Assembly (NCBI GenBank): GCA_905221615.1
Contig: CAJNDT010000602.1
Span: 322,986 to 386,985 of the forward strand
Source of the DNA: Symbiodinium sp. CCMP2592
Lineage: Eukaryota > Sar > Dinophyceae > Suessiales > Symbiodiniaceae
Reading direction: 5' to 3'
DNA length: 64,000 bases
Part shown: one piece after another, positions 55,913 through 64,000 of the stretch
Layout of the letters: each line of letters starts with the position of its first letter
How positions within the stretch are numbered: the first letter of the stretch is position 1
Position numbers and translations under genes: made by a program
Notes under the pieces: model-generated
Told to the model about the DNA's origin: nothing
What the model saw: only the letters and a program-made list of their open reading frames with translations
Databases searched by the model: none

Positions 55913-57870
55913 CTCGGAGCTCTGTGCCGGTCCGTGGAACATCCCACCCATCTCGGACCAGTAGTAGCAAGGGCTCAACAGAGCCCAAAACATTACATAG
56001 CCCGCGTGGACCTGGAAAGGCAGCAGAGCATCCTCGATCGGCCTGTAGAAGCAGAAGCCTGCAATCACGGCCCCGAGATTTCCACCGGCACCCACAAGCG
56101 CGGACACAACTGCGAGCTGCTTCCTGACTGCGCATACCACCACAAGGCACAACAAACCACAGATTAGTTGTTGCCATGACCGCATTACTTCACACCTCGA
56201 TGTGCTGACCTGTCCCACATTAATTAATGCAACAGCAGGTGGCAACTGCGAATCACCTACAACCTTCCTTGTACTGATCCAAGCTTCCGGTTCATGAAGG
56301 GCACGATGCCGTAGGAGGTGCCCTCAGCCATCTGCACAAAGAGCGAGAAGCAAACTAAGACTGCCAATGCCACGTACCAAGGCTGGGAATTGTCCACGTT
56401 CCCGAAGCTGAATAGGAAGATAGCTTCGAAAAAGAGTGCCAGGAACTGGGCCCAAATTCGGCCGCGGAAGCCGAAGTACTTGAAGCAAACATCGCTGCTG
56501 ATGCCTCCAAGTGATCGAGCGAACAGATTCATAAGACCGAAAGCACCCGCCAGGGCACTGGCATCACCTGCATCCATCTGGAAGTATGTCCGAAAATGCG
56601 TAGCCAACTGATTGTTCATTGCGAGCTCTGTGCCGAAACACGCGGAATATTGGAATATCATGACCACGACGCGAACGTCACGCAGCACCTCGACATAGTC
56701 CCACATCGAAGGTTTTTGTGTCTTGCCGGTCACGGCCGGATCGTAGTTGCGTGCCGTAGGCATATCCCAGCACATGAGCTTCATGCAAATGGCAACGACC
56801 ACGAACATGACCGCTGGCACCACCATGCAAACACGCCAAGCGACATTCGGCTCCAACCCGGAGGCCACCATAGGATTGAAAAGTACAGACATCATAAAAA
56901 TCTGGGTCACGCCGCCTCCCAAGTTGCCCCAACCGGCCGCAGTGGCGTTGGCCGTGCCGACAACATTGGGCGAAAACATCAGCGAGCACCAGAACTGGTT
57001 GGTCACGAACGTGGCGCCTGCGCAACCTATGAAAAAGCGGATCAGCGTATAGTTCCATGGAGCTGTAATGGCGGCCGCCATTGCCACCCAGAAGGCCCCA
57101 AAGGACAGTAAGCCACACTGAACGTTCACCGGACCGAAGCGCTCGAGGAGCGTCCCCAAAGCAACCCTCACGAAGATGGTCGAGGCAACAGAGGCCACGC
57201 CGGCATTCCTAGTTCATGGTTGGGATAGGATTAAAACATTTATTTTTTTACCTTATGGGGTTTAAGTACCCATAAAAAAGGTAAAATGCAAAACAACTAT
57301 GACAAAGATTCGCAATCACGGAATTACATTCCGTGCCTGGGGTGCACACGCACTTTGTCAGCACCTGCGGTCTGTACTTCTCCTTCTGCTCAGCCGTTGA
57401 CTCGGCGCCACTCGCCACATCTGGGGGGACGTCCTCGCACTCGATTTCCTTGCCGTCCTCCTTGAGGACCCCATACTGGCAATAGCTCAGCCCACTCTTC
57501 AAGTTCTTGAACTTCAGGTAGGCTGGTCGTGTCGGGAAGTCCGTAGGGGGGAAGAGCTGGTTCTCACACGTCCCCATGCTGGTCGCAACTTCGAGGCCCA
57601 AGGGCGCCAAGGCAAACCAGCCTTGGCAGCTTACACTTTTTGTTTTGATAACAGTGTACGTTAAAGGTTGAAACGAGCTAAGCCCAAAAGTGCGAAGATT
57701 ACATAGTAATAATAAAATTGTGCGAAGCAGCCCAAGAAGGCAAGGAAGAAAGATATGACGCTGGCCCAGAAGGCCCGCATGTGTGGATTCTGCTGTACGG
57801 TGCCGCAAACCCTCAATAGCGGCAGCTCCGTAGCCTTCTTGCTGGAATCCACTGCGAGCTTGTACTCCAT
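55910..57870 (-). CDS. NRT2: NRT2 copy 4, interrupted but nearly complete
   Basis: Exons 1-3 (57870-57732, 57621-57332, 57208 to about 56288) and most of exon 4 (from about 56123) are intact, and the exon 3 protein is identical to copies 1-3. The retrotransposon entered exon 4. Because the 95-bp duplication is repeated on this side, reading continues through FHGPAQSSE and then hits TGA in the element's first bases (55910-55912). Only about the last 23 residues, a hydrophilic tail, are lost, so the protein may still work. Its 3' UTR is now retrotransposon sequence. Confidence 0.85.
55913..56007. repeat. 95-bp target-site duplication, right copy
   Basis: Matches 47596-47690 and lies inside NRT2 copy 4 exon 4. 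Confidence 0.9.
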
Positions 57871-58871
57871 GGCTCTACAAAGCGGGATGACAATAGTCTC
57901 TTCTCTGAGGCTAAAGCTCGAGCACCAATAACTTGCGCCAACAAATGCGAGGGTCTACAGCTTCGGCCTAGGCCCAGGCGTTTCGGGCTGTTTAGCTGTT
58001 CGGCGCCATTTTTGCTGTTCTTCTGCAAACTCTGCTCACGATGCAACACAAACCTACTTTTCCTAAACCCTAAACTCCTAAACGGGTGAACCTCCTGTAC
58101 GAAGTCCGTGGCTTGCGGCTGGCTCTCGCTGCCTTCCCTGAGATCGAGGGCTTAGGGTTTATAGGGCTTAGGCTCAGTTTCTTTTTTCTATGTGCTCTTT
58201 TCCGTCTGCACTTGCGTCCGAAACCCCGATTCAAGGGAGCCCTAAGGGTTCAGGTCCTAGGGTTTAGGGTTTAGAGTGTAGGGCTTGGGGCTTAGGGTTT
58301 AGGGCTTAAGGTCTGGGACATTCCCGGTGTTGTTGCCATGAGTAAGCCAACCACGACCCTTACTATTCTCGCGCTGCATGTTCACTGTTCCTGAAACTGG
58401 TCCAGAACTGACGAAAATCCGATCTTCCTCAACCCTACACCCCAAAGATTTCCGATATTTCGGGGTTTAGAGTCTTGACATGTCTTGACTAAGGGGCTTC
58501 GGGTCTTGATTTATTTTTGGTGGAGCCACTAACGACGCCTAAACCCGAAACCTCAAACTGCACACAGCTTCGGGGTCTCCGTCAACGTACCGAGTTCCAG
58601 AAGTGCCTTTAAACGTTTCGGCCCTTCCGTTGCAACTTGCTGGTGTGGAACATAGGAAATTTGGGGAACCTGAACCCTAAACCCTAAGTTGAGTAAACCC
58701 TAAGTTGAGCTGAGGCCCTGGCAACAGCAGAAGCCAAACCTGGCAAAAAACTGGTGGAAGCTTGCGAACTAATGTAGGGGCCTCAAGAACTAGAATTGGG
58801 TTTGGGGGCCTATTATGCTGTAATTGTGACAAGGAGCCCCCAAGATAGTATGGGTACTTGTTTAGGCCCCT
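56008..58871. repeat. NRT2 tandem repeat, unit 4, right part
   Basis: Resumes the unit after the insertion and ends with a complete family D element (58775-58871, TGTAGGGGCCTCAAGAACTA to TTTAGGCCCCTATAA), beyond which similarity stops. Confidence 0.92.
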
Positions 58872-60220
58872 ATAATACGCTTAAGGCTGCGGGTGCCTAG
58901 GGCTGTAGGGTTTTCAGGCTGCGGTTCAGGGTTTCAGAGCCTTTTAGTGGCTTCAAGCAGTCTTGCATCTTGTATCCCAGAGTCAATGCCCTGTTACGAA
59001 GTTTAGGTTTCGTGCATTTGAGTCTCGGGATTTGAGTTCAAGGTTTAGTGCCGTTTAGGGTTCTAACCTCCGCGCCCTAAGCCGTGTCAGGAACTGAGGG
59101 CCCGAAAATTTGACATCATATTGTAATCTATACTAATACAGTCTCCATTTTCGACTCTATTAAAGGCTGCGACAGATACTTCGGTATGGACCTTGTTCGA
59201 GTATGCATTAGTTATGTATGTCTTGTATTTCAAACACATGAAAGCTTGCAGCCAATCCGCGGCCTGCCACCAGAACCTGACGTCCGGCCCAGTGAGTAAG
59301 GCGGGTCGAGGGCTCCAGGTAGCGACCGAAACTATCAGAATGTGTCTGGAGGCATTCGATACCCACAACTAGCTGCAATCAATCCGAATCTCTGGGGACT
59401 GTAACGGAAAGGCGTCGGCCTTGCTGTCATTTTTTTTTTGGAGGGGGGGTGGGTTTGGTATGACAGTAGTGGTGCTTGAGTGCTCGAAGGCCCTAAACTA
59501 GACATGCTTCGAGCTTCCTGGCTCCAATCACACTTGCTATCTGCATGGTTGCTCTTTGGTGTTATCTTTTGTTGGTGGCGCTACGGCTTGGACTTGCTGT
59601 TGCTATCTGTTGGAGCATCTTATCAGATATCACAAAAACGATCATTATCTGATACTGTTAGTGTTCTGCTTCTGCTACTACATGGCACCAACGGCGACCA
59701 CCCCAACCCCTCCCATCTCGCGCCCGAACACCAACTACCACGAGGATCACATCTGCTGCTACCACTACCACGAATGCTACGATGAAGATTATGACTACGA
59801 CTGCCACTAACTGACTTCGTCGTCCACGAAGACTAATACTGATACTGCTACCTCTCTTTCTGATCTAACGAATTGCTACACAGATTCTGGCTACCGCCTG
59901 CGACATTGCTCATCATTCTGGACAGCCCTCTGATGCTCCTGAGCTATCCGGCCGGTGACGGCAGAAATGCATGTTGCCATCAGCCGCGGGAGGCCATGCG
60001 AGCCCATGTCCACTGACAAGCTAGAGGATTCGGGCGCCTCAGTCGGATTCTGAACCTACAAACACTGGAAGCCATGCAGAAAACTGACACGGCCTATCTT
60101 TCTGCATCTACCAGCATGTGAAGGAGAGTATGCATATGCATGTGCAGGCAGAGAGAGCTTCGAGCCCTGGCCGTGGTGCCGTTGCGGCCTTGGGTCCATG
60201 TCGACAGCAAGCGGGAACTT
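58872..60220. other. Non-coding interval
   Basis: Degenerate TTTAGGG/TTCAGGG units occur to about 59065, a T8-G7 tract at about 59430, and CTACCACTAC-like degenerate triplets at 59690-59810. No domain was recognised in the short open frames. Confidence 0.5.
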
Positions 60221-60316
60221 ACTATAGGGGCCTTAATAATTACCAATACTGTTTTGGGGGTCCTTGTTATAGTATAATGGTGCCCGATACCCTATTCTAA
60301 TTATTAAGGCGCCTAC
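60221..60316. mobile_element. Foldback element, family D
   Basis: TAGGGGCCTTAATAATTACC pairs with CTAATTATTAAGGCGCCTA. Confidence 0.85.
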
Positions 60317-60429
60317 AGTACACAATGCAAGGTCAACCACCTTGAATGGACAAAGCGACACGTAAGCCTTTGTTATCAAGGGACCCCAGAAGCGAAGAAC
60401 TAGTTCTTCATCGAGACTTAAACCCTTAC

Positions 60430-60510
60430 CTAAACCCCCCAAAGGTAGGTAAAATAATAACCCAACTCCTCTAAAAGGCTATTATTCTACATACTTTCGG
60501 GTTCCAGGTA
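60430..60510. mobile_element. Foldback element, family F, inverted
   Basis: Reverse complement of 7740-7816: AAAGGTAGGTAAAATAATAACCCAACTCC to AGGCTATTATTCTACATACTTT. Confidence 0.8.
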
Positions 60511-61220
60511 ATCCTTAGACCCAAGTTCAAAACATGAACTTTTCGCTATCGGCGCGGGATCGAACACAGGGGCTTTCACAAATAGAATCAGGTTCCGTCT
60601 AAGGGCTCTATATAAGGGTTTCACTATAGGGGTTTGAAGATTTAGCACCGGGGTCGTATCTGTTAGAATAAGGTGGTACTATGATGATCTGAGGGACTGT
60701 ACGGGGATAATATGACTAATTTCTCCGACCTCCATATTGATTGTGCCTGCCCTGGCAGTTGTGTTTCGACCGGCTCGCTGAGTCACGCTCAGGGCACTAT
60801 CTTTGCAAGGTCATTTGATGCATCGAATTGTAGATCGAATTGTGCAAGCTCTTGAGTCTTAAATGCCGCTGCTTGCTTGAAGCTGCCCCAGAGAGGAAGC
60901 CGTTGGTCGTCGCCAATTAATCGTGCTGCAGTACGGTATACGTTTATTATGACTCTACATCATGATGTGCATATGCATGCATGCCCACTACAAAGTTTCT
61001 ACTTACTCGCCATCCTATGTAATGCTCTTCCCGGTGGAGCCAGAAGTCAACACGCCGCGTTTATGATACACTCTGAAGGAGAGGCAAACGTGATACCGAG
61101 GATTGGACAATCGCCACACAGCTATATCATGTTGCGTTACAACTTGCTAAAGTTCAATCCACTGCATGCCTACTCATAGTTGGAGTAAAGTTGAACCATA
61201 GTTGGAGTAAAATTGAACCC
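60511..61220. other. No supported gene
   Basis: Unique DNA; a plus-strand frame at 60877-61179 has no recognisable domain. Confidence 0.4.
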
Positions 61221-61247
61221 GTAGTAGCAGTAATAGTAGTAGTAGTC

Positions 61248-61296
<49 letters not shown>

Positions 61297-61400
61297 TGGT
61301 AGTGGTAGTGGTAGTGGTAGTGGTAGTGGTAGCGGTAGTAGTATAGTCGTAGTCGTAGTCGCAGTCGTCGTCACCGTGGTGGTGGTGGAGGCGGTGGTGG
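61221..61400. repeat. TAG/GTAGTG trinucleotide array
   Basis: (TAG)n then (GTAGTG)n, followed by CGTAGT and GGTGGT variants. It is the reverse-complement type of the 9440-9730 array. Confidence 0.95.
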
Positions 61401-62105
61401 TGGTAGTACGGAGTACATACAGGTTGTCGTCGTAGTACTGGTTTTATTTTTGCAGAAGCAGCAGGTCGTTGTATAGTGGTAACGCCATTAGTCTCCGCCA
61501 AATGAAGGAGCGTTAGATTCGTTAGATTGCGTCGCATGGTCATGCTCGTATATACTCGCAGCACCTCGCAGCAGCATCTCTATGTATCCCTGTACGTATG
61601 TACGAGTTTATGCATGTACGCAGATATCATTTTACAAAAATACACAACTAACTAAACAAATGAATGAGTCAGTATGCATGTTATGTATATGTACCTAAAG
61701 GCATATATATATATATATATATATGTATCTGTATATTCTCCCGAACGTTGTTAATGTAAAGGTCTCTGTATATGTCTATGCGTAAAATCTCCTCCTGCAG
61801 GTCCATGCACTGAAAAGTATGCATACACTACCAGATGAGTGCGTGCATGTGCAGGTGTTCATATCTCAGGAATCACATCTGTACCCAAGCCTATTCAGAT
61901 GGAAAAACATGGCGGGTGGGTGCAATAGGTCATAATTACACCTATTCGCTCCTCAATGGTACCGGCCCCAGCCGTGTAGCACCCTGTCATCATGGGAAGG
62001 TCTGGGTCGTGGCCCACTCCTGGGTGCGGCAAGTTTGGCGGGCATGGGATCTGCGTTGGAAGACAAAGCACTTCGGTAAGAGCCATCTGCGAAACAGTGC
62101 CGGGT
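61401..62105. other. No supported gene; AT microsatellite at 61698-61726
   Basis: No convincing coding region; a short (AT)n run is present. Confidence 0.45.
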
Positions 62106-62131
62106 GCACACACACACACACAAAACAAAAA

Positions 62132-62168
<37 letters not shown>
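62106..62168. repeat. CA microsatellite
   Basis: (CA)n interrupted by AAAACAAAAAAAA. Confidence 0.95.
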
Positions 62169-62169
<1 letters not shown>

Positions 62170-62170
<1 letters not shown>

Positions 62171-62275
62171 TTAGTTGTCAAAATTAGGGTCCCGTTTTGG
62201 GTACCATAGATATTAGGTGCCGTATTACAACAGGTCCCCAAAAAGGGATCCTAATTTTGACAACCACCCACATAG
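62170..62275. mobile_element. Foldback element, family C
   Basis: AGTTGTCAAAATTAGGGTCCC pairs with GGGATCCTAATTTTGACAACC; the interior TAGGTGCCGTATTACAACAGG matches 10227-10330. Confidence 0.85.
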
Positions 62276-62567
62276 ATAGAGGCAAAGAGAGGACTCTTTT
62301 CGACTCCCTGGGCTCCTTAGCCGCCTTACCCAGTCGCTGGTGTCTGCGAAGAATGATTTTGAAACCCGAGATTCTACTTTTGAAAAATGACAGAAGTGGG
62401 CCTCAATTATTGAGGCATTGAACAATCATTTAAATGCACGGCCGGATCCGGCAAAGTCAGTTCGCCTGAACTGTTGCCGGTGCCGACGAAAATGATCGAC
62501 TGACTGGTCTCAGTTTCCGTTACTCTCAGACCTCCACAGAGCAGGTCGGAAGCGAGCACCTCGTTGC

Positions 62568-63592
62568 GAGGCCTTGCAAATGACAGGCGAATATTCCCAA
62601 ATGTATGGGAGAGCGACCACGAACCACATGAAGGCCAGCGAGCCCACGACAGGCCACTGGAAATCGTGCCCGAAAGTATACTTCATCACCGCATATTGGA
62701 ACCACAGCAAATTGTTGATAGGGAGGAAGATGATCACGAGAACTGGGAATACAATCCACAGCGGCACTCGGTGACGGAGTCGTGCCCCGATTCTCCTAAG
62801 TCTCAGGAAGATTCGTTGGGGTCTTTCTTACCAAGTAAATGGGCAACTCAAACCGCGAAGCTGTAGAACTCTGAAAACTACATGCCTCTATGTATGTATG
62901 TATACATACATTACATTATACATTCCCTTACATTACTTAGATACATGGCCAAGTCTCCAGCAGAGCAGCATCTCCCAGAAAGCCAGGAAGACCAAGGGAG
63001 GAATCTGGAACCAGCCAATCATCCAGCCTTCAACCATCCAATACGGTTTAGGATTTAGGGTTTAGGGTTTAATAACCCTAAACCCTAAACATCCCTAAAC
63101 CCTAGACCTTATGGGTAGTTCTCTGAAAGAGCTCGGTCCGCAAAATAGTACGGCCCACGTCTTGAAGGGAGAGATCTACCCCTATAGCCCTTGACCCTCA
63201 ACTATCAACCCTGACCCTCAAACCCTTTCCCCCCCAAGCCCTGAACCCTCAACCCCATATACCTAAACACTGAAAGCCTCCCTGGAGGATCATGGGACTT
63301 AGTAAGTAGGGTTATAAGTGCCTTAATTGGGATTACAAGTACTCGTAAGTATAGTTACCTTATGCATCACCCCACTTTCTAAGTCCCATGATCCTTCGAG
63401 TAGGTCCATTCAGCCTTCAGCCGTCCATCCGAAGGGGTCGTTCACCGCCATGTACACATACTGGCAAAAGATTCCGAGCAATGGCGGGGCGCAGTTTGCC
63501 ACGACGTAGCGAAAGTGCGGGGCACCGGATCCCAAAATTTCCTGCGAACTCATCATTCCGAAACTCTCAACCCGAAGAGGACCGCCATGCAA
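62568..63592 (-). CDS. Unidentified multi-pass membrane protein, at least three exons
   Basis: Exon a (about 63592-63425) encodes HFRYVVANCAPPLLGIFCQYVYMAVNDPFGW. Exon b (about 63030-62960) encodes GWMIGWFQIPPLVFLAFWEML. Exon c (about 62800-62568) encodes VPLWIVFPVLVIIFLPINN and VVGSLAFMWFVVALPYIWEYSPVIC. Joined at TGAAGGCTG and GGAGA direct repeats with GC/GA-type donors and AG|G acceptors, the frame stays open, giving at least five hydrophobic segments. I do not recognise the family. Upstream exons should lie beyond 63.6 kb, and the 3' end left of 62,568 is not resolved. It is on the same strand as NRT2 and CLC. Confidence 0.6.
63040..63110. repeat. Inverted telomere-type repeats in an intron
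   Basis: GGTTTAGGATTTAGGGTTTAGGG followed directly by CCCTAAACCCTAAA, forming a foldback between membrane-protein exons. Confidence 0.8.
63298..63392. mobile_element. Foldback element, family G
   Basis: GGGACTTAGTAAGTAGGGTT pairs with CCCCACTTTCTAAGTCCCAT; the core AATTGGGATTACAAGTACT is inverted relative to 30868-30962. It lies in an intron of the membrane protein gene. Confidence 0.75.
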
Positions 63593-63599
63593 GTGGTAG

Positions 63600-63929
63600 T
63601 CTTATGCCCCGATGGTAGCCCCGATGGTAGCCCCTAGGGAACCCTCTCCTGCACGAAGCCACGCAGCTGGGTGCGGACCATCTCCTATACTGGATTTAGA
63701 CCCCCAGCAAGAATTAGAACTTTAGCTAATTCTTGGGGACTAAAGGAGCCCTTAACCCTAACCCACAAATTGAAAAATTACCGGGACTCAAGGGGAACCC
63801 TAAACCCTAATCCCTAACCCCCAAAATCAAAGAAACACATATAAGTTCCACTGAGTCTCGTCAAACTTGTCCAAATGACCCTCGGGCGTTGTCTCATCGG
63901 GAAACCATCTCCTGGGCTCTGCAAGGAAC
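63600..63929. other. Intronic/intergenic, CCCTAA-type repeats
   Basis: Short CCTAACCCTAA/CCCTAAACCC units at about 63752-63822 and an AATTCTTGGGG/CCCCAAGAATT-type small foldback near 63700-63740. Confidence 0.5.
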
Positions 63930-64000
63930 TACCCAGAGGCTCCATAGTAGTTTCTTTTTGGGATTACCTTATAGGATTCTATATATGAACCCCAAAAAGG
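63930..64000. mobile_element. Foldback element, family B, cut by window end
   Basis: ACCCAGAGGCTCCATAGTAG, then TTATAGGATTCTATATATGA and CCCCAAAAAGG; the right arm lies beyond the window. Confidence 0.85.

Noticed and set aside
55910..56177. Start of the retrotransposon ORF1 placed within NRT2 exon 4 (56177)
   Set aside because: That part is an alternative frame of NRT2, lies outside the insertion and is open in the uninterrupted copies too; the element begins at 55912.

Overview
The window looks like nuclear DNA of a dinoflagellate. Four things point that way. Every intron I could place by protein continuity has a GC or GA donor and an AG|G acceptor, usually inside a 4-9 bp direct repeat. 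TTTAGGG/CCCTAAA telomere-type repeats are scattered between genes. A degenerate tandem relict of the dinoflagellate spliced leader lies just upstream of one intronless ORF (26002-26025). All host genes from 25.5 to 63.6 kb lie on the minus strand, as in dinoflagellate unidirectional gene arrays. No bacterial features, tRNA, rRNA or CRISPR were seen.

Layout. 0.2-2.5 kb: about 8.5 copies of a 267/268-bp tandem repeat. 2.5-7.0 kb (+): a three-exon gene fusing a pogo/Tc5-like DDE transposase core to a C48 (Ulp1-like) protease and a Cys4 tail. It is broken by one -1 frameshift and carries an extreme one-strand excess of CTCT. 7-14.7 kb: gene-free DNA with foldback elements and simple repeats. 14,697-21,853: an apparently intact KDZ-class DNA transposon with 36-bp imperfect terminal inverted repeats and an 8-bp target duplication. 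Its single 1675-codon ORF joins an SF3 helicase, a family-A-like DNA polymerase palm, a papain-fold protease-like module and a KDZ transposase. 22-25 kb: repeats and foldback elements. 25.5-26.0 kb: a coiled-coil/ankyrin retrogene. 27.5-30.5 kb: a CLC chloride channel/transporter gene in at least ten exons.

31.9-58.9 kb: a 4.65-kb tandem repeat in four units, each carrying an NRT2 nitrate transporter gene of four exons. The fourth copy is interrupted by an 8.2-kb non-LTR retrotransposon (47,691-55,912) flanked by a 95-bp target duplication. The duplication restores the NRT2 frame almost to its end. The retrotransposon has two ORFs in the same frame separated by a single TGA. The first holds an OTU-type protease and a membrane-glycoprotein-like N-terminal module; the second holds an AP-endonuclease and a reverse transcriptase. 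62.5-63.6 kb: exons of an unidentified multi-pass membrane protein.

The genes do not form one pathway. NRT2 and CLC are ordinary nutrient/anion transport genes, and NRT2 copy number has been raised recently. The most unusual content is mobile: the KDZ element with its own helicase and polymerase-like domains, the protease-bearing transposase and retroelement, and introner-like introns shared between NRT2 and CLC.
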